Origin: Gammaproteobacteria bacterium
GTDB lineage: Bacteria > Pseudomonadota > Gammaproteobacteria > Pseudomonadales > Azotimanducaceae
Reading direction: 5' to 3'
Length of the DNA: 34,927 nucleotides
Assembly (NCBI GenBank): GCA_028818795.1
Contig: JAPPND010000135.1
Location: 1 to 34,927, forward strand
Shown here: positions 14,880 through 22,890 of the stretch, piece by piece
Layout: every line of letters starts with the position of its first letter
Position numbering within the stretch: the stretch's first letter is position 1
Translations under genes and position numbers: made by a program
The notes under the pieces: model-generated
Database searches by the model: none
What the model was told of the DNA's origin: nothing
Seen by the model: only the letters and a program-made list of their open reading frames with translations

Positions 14880-15226
14880 GGCGCCGCCTGCTTTGATGTC
14901 ATTGCCGAAATCTCCCTACCATGTAGGGCGTAATAGTCCCTGCCATTCTCGAATTTGTCGCGAATCAGGCCGCTAACTTCGAAATGCAAGGTAGGTGTAA
15001 CCGTCACGTAGCCATGGTCGAACAGCGTGTGAATGTCTCGCCGCAGAAGAAGGCCGTTGTCGGCCCTATGCTTGCCACCGATGGAGTACGGGCGTATGTG
15101 AGCTGCTTCGAGTGCTGGCAATGTGCGCTCACGGGTCACTGCACAGCGCCTTCCATAGATATCCGCTATCAGCTCGCGGAATCCGCCCTGGCCTATCCGA
15201 GGCGCGATCAATTGAGGCGTTCCCAT
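14876..15226 (-). CDS. HNH endonuclease-domain protein, short or N-terminally truncated
   Basis: This 116-residue protein is mostly one HNH domain of the HNH_2 type: CAVTRERTLPALEAAHIRPY, then DNGLLLRRDIHTLFDHGY, with conserved cysteine and the H, N and H of the metal-binding fold. Relatives I know are usually 250-330 residues with a long N-terminal region, which is absent here, so it is probably a C-terminal remnant. The ATG at 15226 has GGAG just upstream; TTG 15244 is the only other in-frame option before a stop. That stop is the TGA of the acyl-CoA dehydrogenase, in the same frame. The gene ends overlapping the stop of the convergent binding protein. Its DNA target or any remaining activity is unknown. 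Confidence 0.7.
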   Translation of the reverse strand: MGTPQLIAPRIGQGGFRELIADIYGRRCAVTRERTLPALEAAHIRPYSIGGKHRADNGLLLRRDIHTLFDHGYVTVTPTLHFEVSGLIRDKFENGRDYYALHGREISAMTSKQAAP

Positions 15227-15259
15227 GGCTCTCCGCTCGCCCAACTCACTGGCGATATG

Positions 15260-17665
15260 TCAGTTCCGCCGGACCTCCCGGAATGGCCCGCGGTCCATCC
15301 GCGGTTCCTTGGGCAGTCCCAGCACCCGCTCGGCGATGATGTTGCGCTGGATCTCGTCGGTGCCGCCGGCAATGGAGACGGCGGGGACGGAGACCAGGAT
15401 TTCGGCGATCAAGCCGTCCAAGGCACCGTCCGGGCCGGCCAGCATCGCGTCCGGTCCCGCGATCAGCGTGTGCACGTGGCAGGCCTGGCGCGCGACGTGG
15501 CTGGCGGCGAGTTTGCCGAGCGAGCCCTCAGGTCCTTGCGGCTGGCCCCGTTCTTGGGCGGCGCGGGCACGACGGGCGGTCCATTCGGCGGATCGCGCCA
15601 TGACGAGCAACTTGGCGATTTCCTGGCGGACCACGGGATCGGCCATTCGACCCGTTGCATTGGCGCGTTCCACCACCAAGTCCGTACGACCGGCGCGCTG
15701 CGGATACCACTTGTAGGGTTCCATCACCGTCGCGATTTCCCGGCGTTCCTCCTCGTAGATCGAGCCCTCGAAGTCGTGTTCCCGGGTCTGACCGCGCAAG
15801 CCGTCGCCACCCCGTCGTTCGTGCGCGAGAGTGGTGATGGCGACCTGCCAGCCGGTGCCGATTTCGGACACGCGGTTCTCCGGCGGAATCACGGCGTCGG
15901 TGAAGAACACCTGGTTGAACGAAGCGTGCCCGTTCATCTGTTTCAATTGGTGGACATCGACGCCCTCTTGGCGCATGTCCAGGATGAAGTAGGTGAGTCC
16001 TTGGTGCTTGGGGACGTCCCAGTCGGTACGGGCGACGAGTAGACCGTAGTCGGCGTGGTGGGCGCTGGTGGTCCACACCTTCTGGCCGTTCACGATCCAG
16101 CGCTCGCCGTCGAAATCCGCACGCGTTGTGGCCCCCGCCAGGTCTGACCCGCTTCCGGGTTCACTGAACAGTTGGCACCAGGTGTCTTCGCCGGTGAGTA
16201 TGCGGCGCAGAAACCGGGTTTTCTGGTCGTCGTTGCCGTGTTCGAGCAGCGTCGCGCCCGCGAGGATGCGGATGCCGGTCTTGGCGGCACCCACCGCGCC
16301 GATGCGTGCGAATTCCTCTTCGACGACCGGCGCGAGGGCTTGCGGGAGGTCGCGACCGAACCACTCGGTAGGCCAGGTTGGCATTCCCCATCCGGAGTCT
16401 GCGAGCCTGCCGCGCCAGGCGACGAGACTGGCGTTGGGATTCCAGTTGGATTCGAGCCAGCTACGTACTTCGCGGCGAACGGCGCTTGCCTCGGCGCTAT
16501 CGGGCAGCTTGGCAGGGGCCGTGGACGGTCCGGTTGTTGCGGTTGGCCGTGGTGTCTGCCAATAGCGCATTACCTTCTCGCGGTGCTTGCCCGGGTCGCC
16601 CAGGAAGACCTCGGAACTCTTGGCGCGCTTGTAGAAAAGGTGGGTGTCGTTTTCCCATGTGAAGCCGATGCCGCCGTGGATCTGGATGCAATCTTTCGCC
16701 GCCTGCATGTAGGCATCGGACGCTGCGGACTTGGCGAGGCTGGCCAGCGCCGGGAGGCCGTCGTCGTTCTCGGCGGCGGCGTTGGCGGCTTCGTAGGCCG
16801 CCGACTTGGCGAGTTCGACGGTGAGCGTAAGGTCCGCCAGGCGATGCTTGACGGCTTGGAACGAACCAATGGCACGGCCGAACTGGACACGCTCCTGGGC
16901 GTAGGCGATCGCGGTTTCCAGAACGCGAGCGGCGCCCCCGACCATTTCGTTGGCCAATGCCGCAGCGGCGAGGTCGAGGGTGCGCGCAAGCGCAGTGCCC
17001 GCTTCGCCTCGGCGGCCCACCAAGCGGCCGGAGGTGCCAGCGAAGGCGATTCGGGCGAGCTTGCGGGTGGGGTCCAATGCCTCGAGACGCGAACGCGTGA
17101 CGCCCTCGACGGCGGGATCGACGGCATACAACGAGAGTCCATCGAGGCCGCTGGCGCCCGGTTCGCGAGCGACGACGAGGAGAAGGTCGGCGAGGCAGCC
17201 ATCCACGACGTGGCTCTTGACGCCGTCCAGGCGGCCATCGTTCGCAACGAGTCCAACGGCGTCGAGGTCCCAGCCCGCGTCCGGCTCGACGAACGCCAAG
17301 GTAGCCAGCCGGTCACCCGAGGCGAGGTCTGGCAGTAGTTCCACTCGGTCGTCTTCGCTACCTGCTTCCAGTATCGCCGTGGCGGCGACAACGCTCGAGT
17401 AGTAGGGGCCGCAGTAGAGCGCTCGGCCCATTTCCTCCAAGACAACGGCGAGTTCCGCGAAGGAGAACCCTTGGCCGCCGTAGGCCTCGGGGACGTGGAC
17501 CCCGGCTAGCGCCAGGTCGTGGCACAGCTGGCGCCATACCTCCGGGTCGTAGCCGGGGTGGGTCTCCATCAGCCGGCGGACCTCGGCCATCGGTGAGCGC
17601 TCGGCGAGGAACCGCCGGACGGCCTCTCTCAGTTGCTCCTGTTCCTCGGTGAAACCGAAACGCAC
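15260..17665 (-). CDS. Fused two-domain acyl-CoA dehydrogenase
   Basis: This 801-residue protein contains two complete acyl-CoA dehydrogenase modules in one chain. Domain 1 (about 1-370) starts FGFTEEQEQLREAVRRFL and holds the FAD-contact strip ERVQFGRAIGSFQAVKHR and QIHGGIGFTWENDTHLFYKR. A Pro/Ala/Thr linker lies at about 371-393. Domain 2 (about 394-801) holds CQLFSEPGSGSDLAG, VNGQKVWTT, TTLAHERRGG and GGTDEIQRNIIAERVLGLP. In domain 2 the usual catalytic Glu position before GT is Gly, and E616 in LAHER is the likely base, as in isovaleryl-type enzymes. Single acyl-CoA dehydrogenases are about 380 residues. Start GTG 17665 lies 5 bases after the crotonase stop. It resembles heteromeric FadE28/FadE29-type pairs, here joined. 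Confidence 0.9.
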   Translation of the reverse strand: MRFGFTEEQEQLREAVRRFLAERSPMAEVRRLMETHPGYDPEVWRQLCHDLALAGVHVPEAYGGQGFSFAELAVVLEEMGRALYCGPYYSSVVAATAILEAGSEDDRVELLPDLASGDRLATLAFVEPDAGWDLDAVGLVANDGRLDGVKSHVVDGCLADLLLVVAREPGASGLDGLSLYAVDPAVEGVTRSRLEALDPTRKLARIAFAGTSGRLVGRRGEAGTALARTLDLAAAALANEMVGGAARVLETAIAYAQERVQFGRAIGSFQAVKHRLADLTLTVELAKSAAYEAANAAAENDDGLPALASLAKSAASDAYMQAAKDCIQIHGGIGFTWENDTHLFYKRAKSSEVFLGDPGKHREKVMRYWQTPRPTATTGPSTAPAKLPDSAEASAVRREVRSWLESNWNPNASLVAWRGRLADSGWGMPTWPTEWFGRDLPQALAPVVEEEFARIGAVGAAKTGIRILAGATLLEHGNDDQKTRFLRRILTGEDTWCQLFSEPGSGSDLAGATTRADFDGERWIVNGQKVWTTSAHHADYGLLVARTDWDVPKHQGLTYFILDMRQEGVDVHQLKQMNGHASFNQVFFTDAVIPPENRVSEIGTGWQVAITTLAHERRGGDGLRGQTREHDFEGSIYEEERREIATVMEPYKWYPQRAGRTDLVVERANATGRMADPVVRQEIAKLLVMARSAEWTARRARAAQERGQPQGPEGSLGKLAASHVARQACHVHTLIAGPDAMLAGPDGALDGLIAEILVSVPAVSIAGGTDEIQRNIIAERVLGLPKEPRMDRGPFREVRRN

Positions 17666-17670
17666 GGGGT

Positions 17671-18516
17671 CTATCCGGCGGAGCGCTTCTTCGGCAGATC
17701 CACGAATTCGCCGGGACGGTTCTGCGCCTTGGCGAGCATGGCTTCCTGCATCTCGGCCCCTTGCAGGAACGAGGCGTTCCAGATGGCGATGTAGTCGAGG
17801 CTGTCCGCGGTCGAGTGGTCGCGGGCGTAGTTGATCATCCGCTTGCAGCCGTAGACGGCGAGCGGCGGTTTGCTCGCGATCTCCCGGGCGACGGCGAAGA
17901 CGTCTTCGAGCATGGCGTCCTGATCCGCGTAGACCCGGTTGACCAGACCCGCCTCCTTGGCTTCGGCGGCCGACATCCGCCGACCGGTGTAGGCGAGTTC
18001 GCGCACGATGCCTTCGGGTATGAGTTTGCACAGACGCGGGAACGTGCCGACGTCGGCGGTCATGCCGACGTTGATCTCGAAGATGGTGAAGTAGGCATCT
18101 TCGGTGGCGTAGCGCATGTCGCAGGCGGAGACCATGTCGACGCCGCCGCCGATGCAGCCGCCCTGGACAGCTGCGAGAACCGGAATCCGGCATTCCTCGA
18201 GGCAGCTCAGGCTACGCTGCATGTGCAATGCGCCGTCGTAGAAGCTCGCGCCGTGGCGAATTCGCGCGGTCCTCGCCGTCGCCTGGTCCTGGACTGCCCC
18301 GCCGCCAAACGATGCGAGGTCCATCCCCGCGCAGAAGTGGGGTCCGGTCGACGAGATGACGATGGCGCGTGCCTTGGCATAGCCATCGATGCCCTCGACG
18401 ATGGCGGGAAGGTCGCGCCAGAACGCCGGAATCATGCTGTTGCGCTTGTCAGGCCGCGTTAGAACGATATGTGCGATCTGATCTTTAATGGTGACGCTGA
18501 AGCTCTCGTAGTCCAT
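17671..18516 (-). CDS. Crotonase-family enzyme, probable delta3,5-delta2,4-dienoyl-CoA isomerase
   Basis: This 281-residue enoyl-CoA hydratase/isomerase has oxyanion-hole segments HFCAGMDL and GGCIGGGVDM. The acidic residues D127, E147 and D155 have the same spacings (20 and 8) as the catalytic D176, E196 and D204 of rat dienoyl-CoA isomerase, and the local motif INVGMTADVGTFPRL matches that enzyme. It would shift double bonds in dienoyl-CoA intermediates of unsaturated acyl chains. The start is ATG 18516 with AAAGGA about 7 bases upstream. The acyl-CoA dehydrogenase fusion follows after 5 bases, so the two should be co-translated. A plain hydratase role is the alternative. Confidence 0.87.
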   Translation of the reverse strand: MDYESFSVTIKDQIAHIVLTRPDKRNSMIPAFWRDLPAIVEGIDGYAKARAIVISSTGPHFCAGMDLASFGGGAVQDQATARTARIRHGASFYDGALHMQRSLSCLEECRIPVLAAVQGGCIGGGVDMVSACDMRYATEDAYFTIFEINVGMTADVGTFPRLCKLIPEGIVRELAYTGRRMSAAEAKEAGLVNRVYADQDAMLEDVFAVAREIASKPPLAVYGCKRMINYARDHSTADSLDYIAIWNASFLQGAEMQEAMLAKAQNRPGEFVDLPKKRSAG

Positions 18517-18573
18517 TGGGTCCTTTTCCGTGATTGTCCAAGCGAATGGTTACACAATTCGCCATGTCGGCGG

Positions 18574-19992
18574 CTATTGGCCCTCCTTGGCTGCCCGGCG
18601 CACGTGGCCGGAGTTCCAGTTCCAGGCAACCAATCCCACGCCCACGTTGCTGACCGCCGTGGCGATGAAGATCCCGATGTAACCGAAGAAGACATCCCCC
18701 AGAACGGCCAGGGGTACGTACACCACCAGTGTTCGCAGGAGGGAGATCACAACCGAGGGAAAAGGCCTGCCCAAGGCGTTGAAGGACGAACTCGCGATCT
18801 GGGTCATGCCCATGAAGCCGATGCTCAAGGGAATGATCAGGAAGAACCACACGGCGACATCCACGACGACCGGGTCCGTGCTGATCCACGTCGTCACCAC
18901 CCACTCGCCGCAGGTCACCATGACGACGAAGGTGAGGACGCCCCAACACAGCGCGAAGTTGTTGGTGAGCTTCAACGCGCGCCGGACACGGTTGACGAGC
19001 CCTGCACCCCAATTCTGGCCGACGAACGGCTCTACCGAGGAGGATGCCGACCAGAGGATCATGTGAGCGAGCATCTCGACCCGTGAAGCGACGTTGTAGC
19101 CGGCGACCACGGCGTCGCCGTGTGCAGACAGCAGCCGCGTGATGATGAACATGGACACCGGCATCACCAGGCCGCTGCCGATTGCCGGTCCGCCGACGTG
19201 CATGATGGCGAGCCACGACTTGCCCAAACCCCGCAACGTCCACCGAAACAGGTGTTGGCGCGCAATCAGGACCGCATAGGCAACGCTGCCCAGCGCCCGC
19301 GAGATCACGTAGGCCCACGCTGCGCCGGCGATGCCTAGCTCCGGTGTGCCGAGCCAGCCGAAAACGAGGATTGGACATAGCACGATCTGTCCCACGGAGC
19401 CGACGGCCATGATCAGGCCGGGACTCGCGGCATTGCCCGTTGCGCGGAGCAGCATCGAACCGACGATGGACGTCATGAACAGCGGGAAGCCAATGGCGAA
19501 CACGGTGAGATAGTCCGTCGCCATCTGCCGGACTTCGCCCGTGGCGCCGAGGAGGCCGACGATGTGGCCGGCAGATGCGGCGAACATCGCCGACACTAGG
19601 ACGCCGACAAGCAGCGCCAGCAGGTGGGCGTGGGTGACGATCGCTGCAACCCGGGTCCTCTCGCCGGCGCCGAACGCCCGGGCGGTGACGGATGAAGCGC
19701 CGGTGCCGATTCCGCCAGCGAACGAATACAGGGTGATCGTGGTGGGAAAGGCGTAGCCCAGCGCCGCGAGCGCATTGGTGCCGATCCAGCCGAGCACGAC
19801 GGTCTCGGCGATCTGCGCGCCCAGCATGCTCACCGAACCGAGGGCCATGAACGAGCCCAGTCGGACCAGGTGCCGACCGACGGACCCGCTGGTGAATCCG
19901 CCCGCGATTCGAGCGGGTCTGCGGCCTAGATCGCCACGGTACGGGGTGTCGGCCGAGGTGCGGGTAGAGCCCTCCGTGGCAGCGGTTTTCAG
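18574..19992 (-). CDS. MATE-family multidrug/toxin exporter, non-standard start
   Basis: This inner-membrane antiporter of the MATE family has about 12 spans (for example SVSMLGAQIAETVVLGWIG, YLTVFAIGFPLFMTSIVGSM, VPLAVLGDVFFGYIGIFIATA). The first ATG (19848) would give 424 residues and cut into span 1. The frame is open further upstream and encodes a convincing MATE N-terminus (GGFTSGSVGRHLVRLGSF). No ATG, GTG or TTG occurs in this extension; the only near-cognate codon at the right place is CTG 19992, with GGAG about 9 bases before it. That start gives 472 residues, the normal length. The frame is closed upstream by the TAA of the maoC-like gene, 12 bases away. Substrate unknown. Confidence 0.85.
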   Translation of the reverse strand: MKTAATEGSTRTSADTPYRGDLGRRPARIAGGFTSGSVGRHLVRLGSFMALGSVSMLGAQIAETVVLGWIGTNALAALGYAFPTTITLYSFAGGIGTGASSVTARAFGAGERTRVAAIVTHAHLLALLVGVLVSAMFAASAGHIVGLLGATGEVRQMATDYLTVFAIGFPLFMTSIVGSMLLRATGNAASPGLIMAVGSVGQIVLCPILVFGWLGTPELGIAGAAWAYVISRALGSVAYAVLIARQHLFRWTLRGLGKSWLAIMHVGGPAIGSGLVMPVSMFIITRLLSAHGDAVVAGYNVASRVEMLAHMILWSASSSVEPFVGQNWGAGLVNRVRRALKLTNNFALCWGVLTFVVMVTCGEWVVTTWISTDPVVVDVAVWFFLIIPLSIGFMGMTQIASSSFNALGRPFPSVVISLLRTLVVYVPLAVLGDVFFGYIGIFIATAVSNVGVGLVAWNWNSGHVRRAAKEGQ

Positions 19993-20004
19993 ATGGGTTC
20001 TCCG

Positions 20005-20880
20005 TTACGCCGAGTACTCGAAGTAGGCGTTCGAGACAACGACGCGATCCTCCACCGTCGCTTCGAAGACCGCCCGCCCGTCGTCGTCGTGCCAGGCGCG
20101 GACCTCGAGCTCGTCCCTTGGGTACACCGGTGCGGAGAAGCGCACCTTGATCTTCCTGAACCGCGCCGGGTCGCCGTCAGCGAGGATGTGGAGCAGCAGC
20201 TGCGCGCAATGGCCGAACGTACACAGCCCGTGCAGGATGGGTTCGCGGAAGCCACCGAAGCGGGCTGCGGCCGGATCTATGTGCAGCGGGTTGTAGTCGC
20301 CCGACAGGCGGTAGATCTCCGCTTGGTTGTGAGGGATCCATTGCGCTATGGCGGCGTCGGGCTCCCGCGCGGGGACGGCGATCTTCTGCGAGTAGGTCTG
20401 ACCCGATCCCTCGAAGGGCTCGATGTCGCCGAGTTCCTTCACACCGCGCCGGAACGAGCCGTTGACCATCTTGACGTAGACGTCGCCGTCCGCGCCCGTG
20501 ACGTTGCTCTCGTATTCAACGAAGCCGTTGCCACGTCCTCGGGGGTGAATGCCGACGACTCGGGACCGGACGAACACCGAGCCGGACAGCGGAAGGGGCT
20601 TCAGGAGTTCCAGGTAGCGCTCGGCGTCGATGTTCAGCGGACCGGGGGAATTGGGCACCAGGCTTGTATCCAAGGGTGCCCCGGCGCCGCCCCAACGGAT
20701 GGAGAACGTGGGGAAGACCGCGAACTCCGGGTGGCGCTCGTAGACGAAGCGGAGGTCGCTCGTACCGATGCCCACGGCGTAGAGCAGCACATCCCGCTGG
20801 TCGTAGGAGATCTCCACCGCTTGGCCCCAGGGTCCGGGTTCGCCGCCCGGCAGGGCTTCGGTTGCGCGGTAGGTCGCCAT
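20005..20880 (-). CDS. MaoC-type (R)-specific enoyl-CoA hydratase
   Basis: This 291-residue double hot-dog protein carries the hydratase-2 motif near its C-terminal half: YRLSGDYNPLHIDPAAA, with catalytic D195 and H200. The N-terminal half is the degenerate hot-dog copy found in fused eukaryote/bacterial hydratase-2 proteins. It would hydrate trans-2-enoyl-CoA to (R)-3-hydroxyacyl-CoA. The start is ATG 20880, which begins the family-like N-terminus; the frame is open further upstream through repeat DNA, and that part is not protein-like. No strong Shine-Dalgarno is seen. It lies between an LLM oxidoreductase and the MATE gene on the same strand. Confidence 0.88.
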   Translation of the reverse strand: MATYRATEALPGGEPGPWGQAVEISYDQRDVLLYAVGIGTSDLRFVYERHPEFAVFPTFSIRWGGAGAPLDTSLVPNSPGPLNIDAERYLELLKPLPLSGSVFVRSRVVGIHPRGRGNGFVEYESNVTGADGDVYVKMVNGSFRRGVKELGDIEPFEGSGQTYSQKIAVPAREPDAAIAQWIPHNQAEIYRLSGDYNPLHIDPAAARFGGFREPILHGLCTFGHCAQLLLHILADGDPARFRKIKVRFSAPVYPRDELEVRAWHDDDGRAVFEATVEDRVVVSNAYFEYSA

Positions 20881-20990
20881 GGGACACGTCCAGGTTGCCG
20901 AAACGAACCATGTTACGCCGCAGGGGCGATGCTTGTCGTCGCCCGCGTTCGACGAACGGGTCAGAGCCCCAAGACCGTCCTCGCAAGGCT

Positions 20991-21062
20991 GCCCGTGTCG
21001 TCGTCCGTGGCGTAACGCCACGGCGTCGGTTCGTCACGACGGCACGCCACGAGGGCCCCTAC
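20991..21062 (-). repeat. Composite palindromic element related to the GTAGGGG family
   Basis: Read on the minus strand from 21062 it starts GTAGGGGCC. It contains a perfect 8-base inverted repeat, CCGTGGCG (21005-21012) and CGCCACGG (21016-21023) around TAA, flanked by further complementary pieces (CGTCGT / ACGACG). It fills the space between the LLM gene and the maoC-like gene. The TAG inside its GTAGGGG head is the stop codon of the LLM gene. Its stem sequence differs from the copies at 8071 and 34815, so membership in the same family is likely but not certain. Confidence 0.5.
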
Positions 21063-21871
21063 AACGCGCCGACTGCCGCTGCCAAGCCCTCGACCGTTCG
21101 CCGGTATTCGTCGCTGTCCGCGTAACGCCCGCCAAGGACGAAACGCGCAGCCCCCGCCTCGCGGAAGTCGTTCAATGCTTGCGCGGCAGCGCCCCGGTCG
21201 CGCAACGGCAATCCCCCCATGACGACGATCTCGCCGAGGGGTTTCCCGGCGGCGTCGCAGACTTCGGCGTATTCCGCGCGGGCCTTGGGCAACCGTTCGG
21301 GGGTCATGCCCACCGGCAGCCAGCCGTCGCCGAACTTCGCGGCACGCTTCAGCGCATGCGGGGGCGAACCGCCGACGTAGATCGGTGGCCGGACCGGACG
21401 CGGCCGGAACAGGAAGGTCTGCCCGTTGGCCGTGACCTCGTCGTTGTCGAAACACGCCCGGATGAACGCCAGGGCGTCGTCGGCGAGCCGACCGCGACGG
21501 TGGCGATCCACGCCGAGCGCGCGGAATTCAGGATCCATCCAGCCGATTCCCGCCCCGAACAGCAATCGCCCGCCCGAGAGTTCCTGGATGCTCGCGAGCT
21601 GCTTGGCCGTGGGCACGGGTGGTCGGTAGGGCAGAATCAGGACACCGACGCCGAGCCGGATGCGCGTGGTGATCCCGGCGAGCCATGCGAGGGAAACCAG
21701 GGGATCCACGTATCGCCCGTTGGAGCCTTCCGCGTTGCCGGGTGGGATGGCGATGTGGTCGACCACCCAGATTGATTCCAGGCCAGCCTGTTCGGCGGCC
21801 AGGGCGCAAACGGACATCGTTCCGGGCGTCGATTGATCGCCCATGTTCCGCAGGGTTGTTCCGACGTGCAT
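21059..21871 (-). CDS. LLM-class flavin-dependent oxidoreductase (luciferase-like)
   Basis: This 270-residue TIM-barrel protein of the luciferase-like monooxygenase superfamily shows typical pieces: AEQAGLESIWVVDHIAIP at the N-terminus, TTRIRLGVGVLILPYRPPV, LSGGRLLFGAGIGW and PIYVGGSPPHALKRAAKFGDGW. The cofactor is FMN or F420; sequence alone does not settle it, and the fold is shared by F420-dependent enzymes. The start is ATG 21871, giving the family N-terminus; it lies 14 bases after the gap stop. Much of the longer upstream open frame is a shadow of the GAPDH gene. The stop codon is supplied by the adjacent GTAGGGG-type repeat. Confidence 0.87.
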   Translation of the reverse strand: MHVGTTLRNMGDQSTPGTMSVCALAAEQAGLESIWVVDHIAIPPGNAEGSNGRYVDPLVSLAWLAGITTRIRLGVGVLILPYRPPVPTAKQLASIQELSGGRLLFGAGIGWMDPEFRALGVDRHRRGRLADDALAFIRACFDNDEVTANGQTFLFRPRPVRPPIYVGGSPPHALKRAAKFGDGWLPVGMTPERLPKARAEYAEVCDAAGKPLGEIVVMGGLPLRDRGAAAQALNDFREAGAARFVLGGRYADSDEYRRTVEGLAAAVGAL

Positions 21872-21885
21872 GCGGGTCTGCCGGA

Positions 21886-22890
21886 TTATTGCCTGAGTGC
21901 GGCCATCAGGCCGAGCAGGTCGCAAACCCGGTTGGCATAGCCCCACTCGTTGTCGTACCAGGACAGCACCTTGAGGAAGCGACGGTCGGTGACCTGGGTA
22001 AACGATGCGTCGAATATGGAGGAATGCGGATTGCCGATGACGTCTGACGAGACCACGGGTTCCGTGGTGAATTCCAGGACGTTGCGCATCCGATCCGTCG
22101 CCGCAGCGTCCCGCATCGCGTCGTTTACGGCCGCGACGGACACGGGCTGCTCGGTCTCGACGAACAGGTCGACCACAGAACCGTCGGGAACGGGGACCCG
22201 GGACGCAATGCCGTCCAACCGGCCTTTCAGCTCGGGCAGAACCTCGCCCACGGCCTTGGCGGCACCCGTGGACGTCGGAATGATGTTCTCGGCTGCCGCC
22301 CGGCTGCGCCGCTTGTCGGAATGGGGAACGTCGGCGAGGCTCTGGTCGTTGGTGTAGGCGTGCACGGTATTGATGATGCCCTCGCGAATCCCGAACGTGT
22401 CGTGGATCACCTTGGCCACCGGGGCCAAGCAGTTGGTCGTGCAACTAGCGTTTGAGATCAACAGGTGTTCAGGTCCGAGGCCATCGTCGTTGACGCCGAT
22501 GACCACCGTGTAGTCGATGGGGTCGCCCGCCGGCACCGTGAGCAACGTCCGTCCGGCACCGGCCTGCAGGTGCTTCTCGATCTGATTCCGGGTTCGAAAG
22601 ACGCCGGTCGACTCGACCACCGCGTCCACGTCGAGGGACGCCCAGGGCAGATTGGCGGGGTCGCGCTCGCTGACCATTCGAACCCGGCTTCGGGAGGTGA
22701 CCAATTCGTCGTCCTGGATGTCGACGCCGCCTTCGAAACGGCCCATGACGGTGTCATAGGTGAGAAGGTAGGCAAGCGTGCCGTGGTCGAACAGATCGTT
22801 GATTGCCACGATCTCTATATCGCGGGACGCCTCGGCGATTCGAAACACGGCGCGGCCGATGCGCCCGAAGCCGTTGATTGCCACTCGCAT
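21886..22890 (-). CDS. gap: Glyceraldehyde-3-phosphate dehydrogenase, type I
   Basis: This 334-residue NAD(P)-dependent glycolytic/gluconeogenic enzyme is complete. The N-terminus INGFGRIGR is the dinucleotide fold. The active-site cysteine is C150 in SNASCTTNCLAP, the general base is H177 in VHAYTNDQ, and the phosphate-binding arginine is R231 in ASRVPVP. The C-terminal WYDNEWGYANRV is intact. Start ATG 22890 shares one base with the stop of the upstream GAPDH-like gene (TGATG), so the two are translationally coupled. A standard functional enzyme is predicted, in contrast to its neighbour. Confidence 0.96.
   Translation of the reverse strand: MRVAINGFGRIGRAVFRIAEASRDIEIVAINDLFDHGTLAYLLTYDTVMGRFEGGVDIQDDELVTSRSRVRMVSERDPANLPWASLDVDAVVESTGVFRTRNQIEKHLQAGAGRTLLTVPAGDPIDYTVVIGVNDDGLGPEHLLISNASCTTNCLAPVAKVIHDTFGIREGIINTVHAYTNDQSLADVPHSDKRRSRAAAENIIPTSTGAAKAVGEVLPELKGRLDGIASRVPVPDGSVVDLFVETEQPVSVAAVNDAMRDAAATDRMRNVLEFTTEPVVSSDVIGNPHSSIFDASFTQVTDRRFLKVLSWYDNEWGYANRVCDLLGLMAALRQ

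Noticed and set aside
17402-17412. GTAGGGGCC-like string inside the acyl-CoA dehydrogenase gene
   Set aside because: It lies in normally coding sequence with no hairpin partner.
17666-18193. Open frame continuing upstream of the acyl-CoA dehydrogenase start
   Set aside because: Its translation is Arg-rich, not protein-like, and lies antisense-frame within the real crotonase gene on the same strand.
21872-22444. Long N-terminal extension of the LLM oxidoreductase frame
   Set aside because: It is a shadow of the gap gene; the family N-terminus begins at ATG 21871.
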